Assembly (NCBI GenBank): GCA_004352715.1
Contig: SCFE01000080.1
Span: forward strand, 1,756,554-1,820,553
DNA: 64,000 bases
DNA from: Hofstenia miamia
Taxonomy: Eukaryota; Xenacoelomorpha; Acoela
Direction of reading: 5' to 3'
Position numbers and translations under genes: made by a program. Below, piece after piece: positions 11,552 through 24,187 of this stretch. Numbering within the stretch: the stretch's first letter is position 1; each line of letters opens with the position of its first letter. The notes under the pieces were generated by a model. That model saw nothing but the letters and a program-made list of their open reading frames with translations, ran no database searches and was not told where the DNA came from.

Positions 11552-11883
11552 ATTATTTATTATTCTCTAAATCAGTATTGCAATGGAACCAAATTCTTTT
11601 GAAATTATATATCTTATTTCAAACGCTCCGACATAGGCATAGACATTGTAAAATTTTAATTATCATTGAAAAAATATACTTCAGATTGACGCACTGATCT
11701 CTAGCATGTCTGCTCGACGCAAGGCGGTCATAGAAAACAAAGGAGACAGCACAAAATAATGATTATATGTATGTTTCTTAGTTGTATGTTTGATTTTACT
11801 TTGCTAAAAAATTATTGAGATCTCTTGGTTTTGGTCTTATTTAATTTATTTAAAAAAACGGAAGAAATACAAGGGGCCCAATG

Positions 11884-11886
<3 letters not shown>
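11552..11886. other. Intergenic DNA downstream of the cyclodeaminase-like exon
   Basis: AT-rich sequence that would hold the 3' UTR if the exon is used. Nothing else was recognised. Confidence 0.4.
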
Positions 11887-11924
<38 letters not shown>

Positions 11925-11933
11925 TATATATAA
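11887..11933. repeat. (TA)n microsatellite
   Basis: About 47 bases of TA repeat with one TTC interruption. Confidence 0.9.
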
Positions 11934-12031
11934 TATTTTTCTAAATTCTAATATAATATTTCATTAAATATATACAGTAGAACTGATTTTGTAATTGAAA
12001 TCTACTGTTGTCATGTGACGCTAAATTCTAT

Positions 12032-12583
12032 CAGGGATCCAACTTGATTAATCAAGATTAATCGATTGTATTAATCCATCATGTAGATTAGAGTAATCGT
12101 AAACAGCGTGCTCGATTAATCTAGATTATTCCAATTAAGTTGATGCTTATGCATTCAGTTGCGTGTTGTCATTTTCTGTTTGATCTTATCTATGGCCACT
12201 ATTCTGGTGTCATATTTTTTTACAAAAAAAACCTTAACACCGGACATAGAAGAAGAGCGTGATGATTAGGCATCTAACATACGTAGGAAGCGGATGTCGC
12301 CTAATTCTATATATAAGGATTCTCGCTTTTATCACGCCGACTTCTAATCAGGTTGAGAGACTTCAGCAAAGCTGATTATGCTCTATCTGGTTACCAAAAT
12401 CGGTCATTAACCCTCAACTTAGAGATCCAAATATTTCTTTACGCTAACAAGCAAGAAAATAACAATAATAGTTGATATTTTCTATTTTGAATATCTTTCA
12501 ATTGATATATTGTATTTTGAATATTTTTAATCAGAAGCAGATTAATCATACGATTAATCGCGATTAAAATCTAACGATCCCTG
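12032..12583. mobile_element. Non-autonomous hAT-type element with GATTAATC arrays
   Basis: The ends are CAGGGATC and GATCCCTG, an 8-bp terminal inverted repeat of hAT style. The flanks AATTCTAT (12024-12031) and ATTTCTAT (12584-12591) agree at 7 of 8 positions, the 8-bp target duplication expected for hAT. The self-complementary octamer GATTAATC occurs at 12046, 12056 and 12114 near the left end and at 12540 and 12552 near the right end, plus degenerate copies. Such subterminal arrays are typical binding sites for hAT transposases. The 552-bp element has no coding capacity and would need a transposase supplied from elsewhere. Confidence 0.75.
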
Positions 12584-12591
12584 ATTTCTAT

Positions 12592-14711
12592 AATGAGCAT
12601 CCAATCACTAGACACATTCCCGAATTTATACTGCTAAGCAAATAATTTTGTTAATTTTAGCCCAGGTACAATGTTTGATGTTACTATTGCGTTCTTGATT
12701 TTCACATTCATATAAATGTTTTACTTTATTCATCAACAATTCAGATAGCATATTTACAACTCAATGTATATTATATACATTTTTACATATCTTAATGACA
12801 TTAGATAGCGTCTACAGCTCGCTTAAATTATGTTGAGTGTATAAATTGAAGCAACAAATATTTCTAGTTTTGACATTTCTGCGCAGCATTCATATTGATG
12901 ACAAAGTGTATGCCATTAATAAGAAAATCCTTCCAAAGCAATATATTTGCTACTACCATAGAACATTTAAAGACTATAAACTGTATATTTGCATAGCGTC
13001 AATAATAATAGCACAAGATGTTTAGTGTTCTTGTGTCTCCAATAATATAATTATAATAATATATAATTTTTTCTACTTTATTCTCATTATCTAAAGTTAT
13101 AGCACATATTTGAGACTGTCCGTTGAAAAGTAAAATAAGAAATATTGCTGCTAACAAATTTCGGTGCATGTGAATTTAGATTTAGGAAATTTGTAACATA
13201 TTGATTTTTCCCTATTTTCATATTGAACAATATTGAAGTAGCATGAATCTGTACTTGATATAGCGGGGACGTTATAATTTGCTTCCATCTGTACTCCAGA
13301 ACTCGCACATGTTTACGGGCAAAATTTAAAGTTTTTAATGCTTAATTAAAAGCTTCCGACTTTAAATTGCAGCTCTTTGTATTCAAATTAATAAATAAAA
13401 ATGAACAAACTGCATGCAATTGTTGGACTTGATAATCTATGCCTAAATTTTTTCAAGAAGCGATTTTGTGACTTTTTATCTAAAAGTTATCAAATTTTAA
13501 TTCTGTGTCAATTTCAACATCTATATATAACAGAATTAATTCTTTGGTTGGTTTATTGCTGACAATTACTTGTAATTATATCTTTTTTATTTTTTTTAAT
13601 ATTATGAATTGGGTGTTTTCAATGTTAACTTTAAATTTTTTGCATGGTTAATAGCTAGTAAAAATTTCAACACCACTTTGTAAATTTTTAGTACTGAACC
13701 ATCATTGGCAGTGTTTTTGAGGAAGCTATCATTAGCAAATAAATATATTTCAGTATGACGTACGTGCTGAAATTATATTATTTACAAAGAGTCTATTCAA
13801 AATATAATTGACCCTTGTAGTGTGCCTTGAGGAATATAGGCAGACTTCATGTTATTCAATGAAACAGGCTTTTTCTAAGAAATTCAAAATTAGCTTAATT
13901 GAATTTTGATGAAATGTGTAATTTTTAAGTTAACTCGAGAAATTCTCAAAAGTTATTGAAATAAAAGCTTTGCTCACGTTTTAAAAGATATGCAACAGGA
14001 TATATTTTTAGATTTATTTGATGTTATTTTCCAATAATTGTCATAATCGCATCACTTGTACTATGCTTACATTAGCTTAGATGATAAAATATTCTCAGCT
14101 GGAAGATATTGATAAATTGGAATATTTCAAATAGTTTAGTAAAAGGTTCATTTTTGAGCTTAGCCTATAATTTTTCGCAATAAAGGGATGCCCATTTTTA
14201 CGTCGGTTTTTTTCAGTCTTTACGGAAATTTGCATTAATCAATGCATTGATTAAGCACAAACGGTTGCTGTTCCCAAGTACATAGCTTACTATTTTAATT
14301 TCCTCCCACCTTATTAAATCTCCAAAAAAATTGTTTCATTTATATTATTCAATACTTTCTAAAAATCCCGAAAAAATATTATATAGTTTTATTTAATTAG
14401 TGATACTTGATTTATTTTCAAGTAAATTTGGAGAATTAATATTATAGCTTTGTTTTGCATTAAACAACTTTTTTAATTGAATTTTTACCATCATCAACGG
14501 AAAATTCAAAGCAATTAATCCCCTGTTATGGGCAACGTCATACATAATAGAATCTACACGATATAAGCATTTGTTAACTTGCTACATTCATATATTTTTC
14601 ACTTCATTCTTTAAATTTTAACCCCGATATTTTAAAAATATTAGAAATATTTTAAATTTACAAATGTTAATTAAAATGATATTATAATATCAATTTAAAA
14701 ACTGGAAAAGC
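12592..14711. other. AT-rich intergenic DNA, nothing recognised
   Basis: Only short frames in AT-rich sequence. None has a motif I can name. Confidence 0.45.
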
Positions 14712-14914
14712 ACTCGAAGAGCGCAGCCCTCCGCCACGCAGCTTGTGTCCCCCGGATCAGCACCAAAATTTAATGGATTCCCTCTTGGGCAGAAACGCAC
14801 CTTTGGTGAAAATTTGACGTCAATCCATTTATTAATTTTTCCGTAAAGTTGCTCAAAGAAAGGTACACATACCAAAGCTACCAAAAACATAACCTCCTTG
14901 GCGGAGGTAATAAA
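14712..14914 (+). mobile_element. 3' tail of an RTE-type non-LTR retrotransposon (or derived SINE)
   Basis: The segment contains GGATCAGCACCAAAATTTAA, a middle part with the pattern of a Pro-rich-loop-free 3' UTR, and ends with ATAACCTCCTTGGCGGAGGT followed by AATAA. That ending and the GGATCxGCACCAAAATTTAAT phrase are familiar from the 3' ends of RTE-clade elements in many animals. No RT coding sequence is attached, as is common for 5'-truncated insertions. The family name is from memory and was not checked against a library. Confidence 0.5.
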
Positions 14915-15550
14915 TTTCTAAATTTATTAATAATCCCTCGTTCAGTTTGTTGAGATAGCCTTTGACTCTAAGTAACTAGTAAAATAACCACTAAATATAT
15001 TGGAAACCCTAAGTGAAATAGATTTAAAAAAATTTTTGTTTAAAATATTTTTGTAAAATGTGATTTAAATCTTAGTGCAAATTTAGATTTCTTAACCCTA
15101 TTTTTCCTACCACCTACTATAATGTAGCAAACCGCTTTGTCACATTTTCAACAATTTTATCTAAGCCTGTTATGAAATATGGGATTGTGCCCGCTCATGT
15201 AGTGATGCAGATTTGCTCTAAAAATTATTCTTTAAGTGAAAATCATTCAAGTTCTTAACATACCTAATTCTAAGAAAATTAGGCATTCTAGTGCCTATGA
15301 GAACTACACTTAAACATTTTGATTTCTGAAGAAAACCGTTAAGTGATTTTGAATTTTAAATATCTTCAATATTTCGAAAGATATAGCTGTTTAGGAAATT
15401 TTTGAGGAAACAATAATCGATTTAGGAGGATTTCTTATAGAATTATAATTAAAAGTTTGTTAATTTTACCTTAGTTATTATTGGGGAGTCACTCAACTTA
15501 GAAGGTGAATAGGTGTTGAAAACGTGACATCTTGCTTAATTCTACATATT

Positions 15551-15555
<5 letters not shown>
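14915..15555. other. AT-rich intergenic DNA, nothing recognised
   Basis: No motif or repeat was seen. Confidence 0.45.

Positions 15556-15584
<29 letters not shown>
15556..15584. repeat. (TA)n microsatellite
   Basis: About 29 bases of TA dinucleotide repeat. Confidence 0.9.
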
Positions 15585-15590
<6 letters not shown>

Positions 15591-18540
15591 TATATTCAAC
15601 GAATTTAAGTAGATTTCACTCTAATGAGAATTACGGAAAATAAAAGTTAAACAAGTGATAGTTACAAAGCTTCTCTTTAAAATATCACTATTTGTATATT
15701 CTAGGAAATTTAAAGTTCGTTTATTGCGCACGCAAGGTAAGGGACATTTTGAATGTCCTCCCGTCAGGTTTTCAAAAGTAATTTAAATTGGCTAAATCAA
15801 AAAATTTTCTGTAAAAAAATATAAAAATTTAAAATCTGACGTAGTGAAATGCATTTTTTATTATCAGTTTTTTCAAAATATTCAAAAATTTTTGCGGGCC
15901 TTTACCCGACTAAGATGTCCTTTTCCTCAGAAAATCTTGCTTACACTCCTGCTATATACTGTCTGGTAGTAATAAACTGTAAGCAGTTTTAGATTATATT
16001 AAAATCTGAGTCTAAAAAGTTTGAAAATGGAAAGTCACCTGTCAAGCAATATGGGACACTATAGTAATCTTTCATGATGGCTATGTTGAACTTGGAGGAA
16101 GCATATTCGATTTCAAAATCCTTAATTATCACAGCATTCTTTGTAAGGTAGAAAAACAATTCTTTTTGTGCTGAATTTTAATAATACTTCCTAGTGTTTA
16201 CATAAAAAAATTCAAAATGAGATTTTGTATTCGTAGTCCTTTAATTATTTGACTTTACAACATGTAAATCAGCATTTCTACTGATATCATAAACATGATG
16301 CGTTCTCTAGTACGACTTTGTGAACTTGGTAGTTACATTCAACAATCTTCAGCGCCAACTGGCCCAAGGGAGACGAAACAAGGAGAGCAGCTTCCTCTGT
16401 TTCATTTTTTTAATGGAGGTAGAATCATTTGAGGAGAGCAGGATTTGCCTTAATGCTTTCTTAAAAAATTACAATTTTGTGTATTATCTATAATTGTCTG
16501 CTGCATATATTTTATTAATGCATATGTAGATGATGAAAAAATTTGCCCTTTTAAGATAAGATATTTTTTATTCAGGTAAGTAATTACAATTAATAACTGA
16601 TAATTTATCTGAATAGCATCAAAAATATACAAACAAACATTTAAATATATACAAAGTCAAAAAAATACTATACCAATAAATTTAACAGGCTAGGGAGAAA
16701 TTACTAGGAGATTTCAAGCATGGGTTGTTGAATAATCATTGTTGTATCCTAGCCGTGATTGAACACTTTTGTAAAGTGTGACTCTGCCCACGAAGAATTC
16801 TTTCGGCTTCCTGAACTGTCCAATTCTGATTGCATAAATGTTTATTTGTAACAAATAAATCAATAAAACTTTTTTATAGTCTTCGCCACCGTGACTAATT
16901 TGCAATATAATGAAAAGCATCATTTTATTTTGAAATGCACATAAGGCTTTTCTTATTAACAATAACAATGTAAGATCATTTTTTCTCATTATATGCAATT
17001 TTAATTAATAAAATTATTATATAATGTGCTTTTAAATTGTTTTTCATATTTAAATATTTTTAAAATATAACATTAAGCGTTTTTTAAAAATCATCGTCTT
17101 TGCAAAAAGTTAATAATCTAACAGAAATAAAAAACTTTTATATAGGAAATTTGATTCTTTTCATTAATGTGTTGGATGCGATTGACATGTGACGGTAGAG
17201 CAGAGCAACCTAGGAAAGAATAGGGCATGACAGATAAGAGCTTTGTTAGAATAAAAAAATGAAAATCACCCAAATGTGCATTAAATGAACCCTAATGCAA
17301 TGAATGCCATATAATGTTTAAAAAATGTGTTGAAAAATAAAATAAATATTTTGGAATTTTACACTAGTATATGCTCTTCTGTAATTCAATTTAAGTTCTA
17401 AATTTCAATGTAAAAAATTTTATAATGTGTTTCTAACATGCATAACTTTGGTCTAGCAAACCGAAAAATTAAAGAAATTTTCTGTCAACGAAATGGAATT
17501 AAAGTGTTCTGAATTTGGATTAACTTACTTCTGTTAATATTTGAAAAAAATTGTGTCGATGTAAGCATATGCTTCGAATATAATACATTTAATTTCTTCA
17601 TATCATAATTCGAATTAATGTTATTCTTATGTCGCCAATAAGAAATTTGCATGAAACAATGCCAAATTGATGCTTTATAATAATGTCATTTTAGCTTAAC
17701 TGTTTATCTGCCGCAGTTTACGCTGCTTGTTATTGCTAAAATTATATTTCATTTATGAATATAGCTCAATGCAACATGCTATATAATTGATGAAGGTGAT
17801 ATATTAATGCTAAAGGAGTTGATTCTTTGCATAGTTGATAGGATTTATACGGTTTGACTTTAATTTCTGTTAAAGAATTCAGTAGAAACGTTTTTGACAA
17901 CAAATGAAATTTATGAGGGAATAACAACCAGGGCTGTAAATGGGTTAAGATATGAACCAGCAACATTTTATATTTTTTCAAAAGGTTTTTGCTTCATATC
18001 ATAACTAATGTACATAAACACGATTGAAATGAAACATATATTAATGTAATAAAAAGTAAAAATAGATATAAATAGTATTAAAAGTAAATGCTATAATTAT
18101 GAATTTTAAAAATTAACACAAAAATATGTAATTCTTTTGCAAACTTACATACATTTCAGAAATTAAGGAACAGGATAGACTGGGAGGGCTAGAGCACCAC
18201 CTCCCCCAATAATATCTCAGGTGACATTTATTTTTGCATATATTTTTTTTAAATTTAACAAATTTAACCTTCGTATACAAAAGATCTCAGGTCAACACCT
18301 CCAATAATACTATTGTCCCTTAGCTCCTGATACATGTCTTTAAATGTACTAAACATAACCCTTATTGCTTTGAAGCGTTGATCCAACCTATTTATACACA
18401 TATTTGTATATTCTTTTATTGTTGACCCAAACTAACCCAAAAAATCAGCAAGAAATGTAACACAACCGATGCAGCTTTGATGAAAACGCAAAAAATAACA
18501 AAAATGATTAATGTAAAAATAATATTTGTTTAGATTTTGA
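15585..18540. other. AT-rich intergenic DNA, nothing recognised
   Basis: Several 60-90 codon frames on the minus strand (16450-16632, 16714-16998, 17766-17981) are compatible with chance in sequence of this composition and have no motif. Transmembrane segments 1 and 2 of the GPCR remnant at 18.5 kb were looked for here and not found. Confidence 0.45.
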
Positions 18541-19112
18541 AGTTTCATAGTATAGGAAGTTCAATTGCATTAACGTATCACACGATTTTTATTGAAATGG
18601 AACGAGTTATTGCAATTCAATTCCCAGTTTGGTATAAAGTTAATGGAAAATGAAAGTTGGGTTTACGATTTAGCTTATCTATTGTGATTTCTCCTATCTG
18701 CATTCAGCTGTAAATATTTACAGCTTCGACCTCAACAACAACTCAATTTGTGCTTTAGCAGGCACTCAAGACTTTATATATTTTTTCAGAAGAATATATC
18801 TACCTATCTTTGCTGTTGTCATACCATTTGCAGTAGAGTTTCTGTCCAATATACATTTCACATATTAACTAAGCAGACGTCAAAAAAACTAGAAAAACAT
18901 TTGACGATTATGTTGCTAACGAATAGCATTGCATTTTGTATTTTAATATTACCAACTACAGGGGTAGTGTTTTATATAAATAACTACACCCCAACTACTA
19001 TTGAAAAAAGACAGAATTCAATTTGTTTTTGCTGTTACAAATTCGTCGGTCAACTTCATATTTTACTTCATCAGTGGACCAATGTTTCGAAGTGCATTTT
19101 TAAACTGTTTAA
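18541..19112 (+). pseudogene. Rhodopsin-family GPCR, 5'-truncated and frameshifted
   Basis: Pieces of a seven-helix receptor appear in order over three frames. At 18,541-18,650 a helix-3-like stretch ends MERVIAIQFPVWYKV, where E-R-V stands for the D/E-R-Y motif and the proline in the second loop is kept. After a stop, a weak helix 4 follows. At 18,780-18,865 a frame gives YLPIFAVVIPFAVEFLSNI, like helix 5 with its proline. At 18,870-19,000 another frame gives KHLTIMLLTNSIAFCILILP, like helix 6. At 19,015-19,110 the third frame gives NSSVNFIFYFISGPMFR, like helix 7 and helix 8 of peptide-receptor types. Stops and frame changes lie between pieces. The lack of introns within this span fits an intronless receptor gene that has decayed. 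The subtype is unknown. Confidence 0.6.
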
Positions 19113-20474
19113 AGGCTAGGTCACATTATAATTGCAATTCTTCACAATATTAAATATTGAATTTGGGAAATTATATACATATATTTTTAATTTAAAAATT
19201 ATGCAATTATATTTGCTAGCAAATTTAACTTTTAAAAAATGATCTTGTAGTACACTTTCATATTTTCCAGTTAATACATCTAAAAAACACTTGAAATTTT
19301 GGGCAAAATAGGATAAAATACCTATGACTGGGCCATACAAATTATTGCAATCATTCCAGGTTAATTTGCTAAATGTCTGTTTCCCAATTCCACTTGTTTT
19401 GCATAGAATCCAGCTGGGTCTTTTCCATTTTTCAGGTGAGTTAATGTGTTCTAAAAGTTATAAATTCATTGAAACAAGCCACATGAAATTTGAACTTTAA
19501 AATTGTGCAGATGGTATCATTTATATTTAGAAGTAATAAACACTTAACATTTTTTATTGAATCAGATACAAATCAGAGGAAATGAGAATTCAGTGCTTTT
19601 TTAGACTTTTCCATAATGTAATTTTATGCATGCCATATATTTGGTAGAGTTCTAAGAATAACTTAGAACCTATGAACAGAATTATGCAAAATTGTAAATG
19701 AAAGATTAAGCATTCTGTAACTTTATTCCCAAGCATTTATATGACATCCTAAAGCTACTTCTATCTGAAGAGACACTGTTATATGTGAAAACATGATGAA
19801 GGTTTTAAAAATGTCAATAATCAAGATCTACTATAGTTAGGGCTTTGTAAATTCGTACCAAACTAGCGAAGTGCAGTGAAGTACTTTGTCTCTTAGTTCC
19901 CTTCAAATGAAAATTATTATGATAATTGTATTTTAATTTTTCTAAATTATATTCTCAAGAAAGGTTGCCTGATGTTTTTTATTTTAATAATGCAAACATC
20001 AACAGATGATAGAGTGATTAAGAATTCAATGATATATACCTTTTTTTAAAATTAAGTGAAGTATTAAACGTAGACATCAATACATAATTTGGTAGAAAAA
20101 TGTATATATCAGGAAGAAATATTCTAGTAATTGTAGTGTACGTAAAACAGACGAGAGGTCCAAATTGGACCTTTTGACCCCTTCTGGACCATAAATATTG
20201 AGGAAGGGTTTGCAACATCATCTAGTGGTGATGTAATTACTGATTCAATATTTTGTGACATTTACATTTTCGATTTTACATGCAAAAAACTACATAACAT
20301 TTTCAAAATAACCGTCCTCTCACAGGCTACATTTACTCTGTTATTATTACTGTCTCATCAACCATAAAAATTTCCATACATTTTCCAATGATTAATATAA
20401 CTTTACAATTGATGTAATTTATTTTGGTAATTTTATAATTATTTGCTTTTTGAAACTGATAAAAATACCCAAAA
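19113..20474. other. AT-rich intergenic DNA, nothing recognised
   Basis: A short perfect palindrome (AGGTCC...GGACCT near 20,157-20,173) is the only structure noticed. Confidence 0.4.
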
Positions 20475-20805
20475 GACAGTATAATCTAATTAATTGATTA
20501 CTTATTTATATGTGTTTAGGTTCTACACAAGATGAATTTTTATATTCTCTACTGAAATCCGTTTCCCCAATGCGCCGTGTTTGTATTTTTTATCTTGCAA
20601 AGACAGTAAAAATCTATTTCGTTGTTTACATTATTTATATGTGTTTAGCCTAAACGAATGATGAATTTATATTTTCTGATGAAAAACCGCTTCCCAATGC
20701 CCCGTGTTTTGAGTTTTTCATTTTGCAAAAGATGGTATAATCTATTTATTTGATTGTTTATTTATGTGTGTTTAGCTTAAATGCAAGATGAATTTATATT
20801 CTCCA
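20475..20805. repeat. Imperfect tandem repeat, unit about 128 bp, about 2.6 copies
   Basis: Units start at 20475, 20602 and 20731 with GACAGTATAATCTA-like sequence. Each contains TTATTTATATGTGTTTAG, then AGATGAATTTATATTCT, and the first two continue to a CCCAATGC(G/C)CCGTGTTT block. The third copy is cut off after the ATTCTCC block. The copies differ by many substitutions, so the array is old. Confidence 0.75.
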
Positions 20806-21144
20806 TTGAATACATGGCGTTAATTCCACAACACATTTCATGGGACGTAATCAACTTTTGCTTTGATAATATCAAATTCTCACGTCTTGTAAAAATTAAT
20901 TTGTTAGTTATAAAATGATGAAATGTTTTTAATTTACTATAATAATGTTGGCAATATATTAAAATGCAGTGTCTGAATCTTAAAAATTACAAGTGGATGG
21001 TGGATACGCGATGAATGAGGAAATACATGTCTACAAGATGATGTTGTTGATGGAGATCAGATGAACTAAAAATAGACGTAATTTGCTAGTGTAATTTACC
21101 ATCATTATAAGTGAAACGTGTAGAATATATACATATTTTTTGTC

Positions 21145-21468
21145 TTATTTTAAAAATTCATTTTCAATATGATCAGGTGAATTTATGTTTGGATTAAATT
21201 GAAACTGTATATCATTTTCATCATCACTTTCTAGATCACTAGGATCAGCCCCATCTGCTGCTCCAGGCTCCAGTTGGAAGTTTAGAAATTCACTTTCTTC
21301 ATAGGGTTCTATGTGATTTATGTGCACCACTATTAAATGGTTAAGAGCGTGATTAACAATTTTCACCTGCAAATTAACATCATTAAGAATGTTTACAATT
21401 TCATAGGGTCTGGAATATGGCAAGAATAATTTCTTTACCATGCCTGTTGTCATTACAGGATAAAACAA
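21145..21468 (-). pseudogene. Ty3/gypsy-type integrase C-terminus, isolated fragment
   Basis: The minus-strand frame contains MTTGMVKKLFLPYSRPYEIV, then V-V-H-I-N-H-I-E-P-Y, followed by an acidic tail with D-D-E-N-D. The pattern K-L-x-x-x-Y-x-G-P-Y-x-I ... V-V-H-x-N-x-I-K-P-Y is the C-terminal end of integrase in many Ty3/gypsy elements. Here the Gly of G-P-Y is Arg. No RT or catalytic integrase core was found next to it, so it is a short relic. It is clearly different from the 29-64 kb elements, whose integrase tail reads G-P-H-T-I. Confidence 0.6.
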
Positions 21469-21729
21469 AGAAATGCATTTTTATGGATTTCTCTGAAATA
21501 TTAGTCTTCATTAGCTTTATTTCAACCTTTTATGTATATACATTGTCTTGTGCCTATTTACAAATTTGGAATATTTACATTATATACAGTTTACAAAAAA
21601 TATATACAAGCAATAATTCACAAATATATAAATATCCACAGACAAATTAAACAGACAAGCCACTATACAAATATATAAAAAAACAATTAAAATCAGACAT
21701 ACACTAATTACAATTCATATTTTAAAAAG

Positions 21730-24150
21730 TCAATTTATAGGGTAATTCCGCCAGACATTCAATTTTTTACTGCAGCCCAATATATTTTGTTCTTCCAATA
21801 AATTATTTTTAAGTAATTTCTTAAATTTTCTTAAAGTTGAAGCACTTCGTATATCTGCAGGTAGATTGTTGAAAAGGTCGCATGCTATTGAAGTAAATGA
21901 TGATTTCCAAAATTTGTTTTTCATATGTATACTGTTTATGCATTTGTTTGCTCTTTTATTTAAGTCAATGTATTGCAACAAAATATTATTTTCAGTGCTG
22001 TGAAGACAGTTGTACAGATAAATCAGACTTTGATATTTAGAAATATAATAAGGCGACAGCATGGAGTATTTGTGTATTAACTTACTTATTTCGTATTTAC
22101 AGTTGTTATATAGTGATCGTATCGACCAATTGAACAGCCTATTTAACGTCTCCTGTTGCATGATTTTCATATGGTTTAACAGTACCTTTGTAAATTTGCT
22201 AATGTGCTAAATCTTCTTTAAGATGAAGCCTTTGAACATGAAGTCACGATCGATTTCCACGCCTAAATGTTTTATCTCCCCCGCCTGATCTATTTGGGAG
22301 TCATTAGTCTCTATTGATGAGGCAGACATCATCAGCATATTGTATTGTTTCGCAATCATTTGGTAGATGTCCTGGCAAGCCGTTTACATACAGATTTAAA
22401 GAGAACTGGACCCAAAACAGTACCCTGCGGCACGCGCTTATTTGTACTTATATATTCCGAATATATGTTATTAACTCTTACTCGATATAATCTGTGTTTT
22501 AAGAAACTATTGATTAACTTTCTTGAATCAGTGCTGAACCCACATGCTGTTAACTTTTTGCTTAGTATCGAGAAATCAAAACTATCGAATGTTTTACTAA
22601 GATCCAGTAGCGCTACACTGCTGCATATATTTTTATTAAGGAAGAATCTAGTTTTTTTCGGAAAGAACTAACAAAGCATCTAAAGTGCTACGACCTACTC
22701 GGAATCCAAATTGGTTTTCAGATATGACATTGTATTATTTTAAGTAAGAGTTTATTTGCATGCACAATAATTTTTCAAAGATTTTTGAAAAATGGTGTGT
22801 CACTCTAATTGGACGGTAGTTTGTGCAGATTAGTGGATAATTCTTTTTGTAAATTGGTGTGGTATCGGCTCTCTTGAAGCAATCAGCCTATTGCGATGTA
22901 AGTATGGAGTAGTTAATAGCAAATGTTAATGGCTTTAGGAAGTATCTACTGTACTTTTTGATTATGAAAATCGGTATTCCACTAGATCCACTTGATGTGT
23001 TTGAATCCAGTTTACTTAGTTACCTGCAGTTCATATTCTGTGACAAAGGAGAAATAGAAGTGCTGATTTTGTTGCTTTATTACATTATTGTATATCAAGT
23101 TCTTACCTTTATATGTACCCAATTCTTTAAACGCCTTATTCAGATTCTTTGCAATAGCTTTTACGCCAGTTATTTCATCATTCACCTTAAGTTGCTGGAT
23201 GTCACAGGCCAAACCTTTCTTTATTAAAGTATTTGTTTATAAACTGCCATTTGTTTTTAGCCCCAGAGAGTTTTTAGTAGAAGTTCTTAGAACATCTGTC
23301 TTTGAGGTCTCTTTTTGTTTTGTATAGTTTGGATTTAAGTTCTTTATACCTAGCCAAATGTACGTAACTGTGACTTTGCATAAGCGCACTCCATGCATCC
23401 TTTTTGCTTTTTTCCAGGGTTATTTCTCACTTTTTTTTGGGTTATGTTTCCCAGTTTTAATGTATTTATGTTTATGGGGTGCTATCTTGCTTAAGCCGAT
23501 GACTAATTGCTTTAATATCAACTCGAACATTTCATTTGCATCTCTTAGCCCATAGGAACGTTTGTTAAGTACTCTATAAAAGTTGTCTCATTGAAATTAG
23601 TAAAGCTGCGCTAGAATACTTTTTTACGTTTGTAAGGTGTTCTGTGTTCACATGTGACATATAGACATAAATTGTGGTCAGAGAAAGAGTTTGATATGAA
23701 GGTAGCAAAAGTTAGTAAACTGGAATTTGTCAAGCAGTGGTCAATTAATGAGTTTTCTCGTGTAGGAAGATTTTTGTTGATTGGCTCCAGTTGACGTTCA
23801 GTACACATAGAGTTAATATATTATGCTTCGAAATTTTAAAAATAATTTATATTATAGTCGCCAATGAGGATGATATCTTTTTTTAACAAAGCGGCATTGT
23901 TGACTTCTGTTGTTAAGTTCTGAACAAATTCTTTACTATAACGTTTTTTGGGGCAATAGCTTAAAATAATTAATAAAGACAGTTTGCAATTTTTTGTCTT
24001 CTTTAATGCTACCCAAAGTGTTTCAAAAATCTTGTGATCATTTTCCAATTTTTTTACGTCTAACAGGGGACATATAAGATGGTATTTGAAGCATCAGACC
24101 ACCATCCCTTGATTCTCTGTTAATTAGTGGAAAACTAGCCATACATTTCC
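21730..24150 (-). pseudogene. Non-LTR retrotransposon (Jockey/CR1-like LINE): endonuclease and RT, decayed
   Basis: Read leftward, the first part (about 24,150-23,600) is an AP-endonuclease-like domain: E-x-L-W-V-A-L, then I-I-L-I-G-D-Y-N-I-N, then S-L-I-D-H-C-L-T-N and S-D-H-N. The RT follows with FGFRVGRSTLDAL, A-L-L-D-L-S-K-T-F-D-S-F-D, R-V-P-Q-G-T-V-L-G-P-V-L-F and the catalytic Y-A-D-D near 22,330. The C-terminal piece (21730-22170) contains F-N-N-L-P-A-D-I-R-S-A-S-T-L-R-K-F-K-K-L-L, the usual tail of Jockey/CR1-type elements. Stops and frame changes break the protein into at least five pieces. No ORF1 was seen, so it is probably 5'-truncated. The RT would copy RNA at a nick made by the endonuclease. 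Confidence 0.75.
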
Positions 24151-24173
24151 AATTAGTATACAATCTACTATTT

Positions 24174-24187
24174 AGTAGTAGTAGTAG
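24174..24187. repeat. (TAG)n microsatellite, short
   Basis: Four to five TAG units sit just beyond the LINE 5' end. Confidence 0.6.

Noticed and set aside
20155-20175. Palindrome AGGTCC...GGACCT
   Set aside because: It is isolated and short, with no flanking structure to define an element or terminator.
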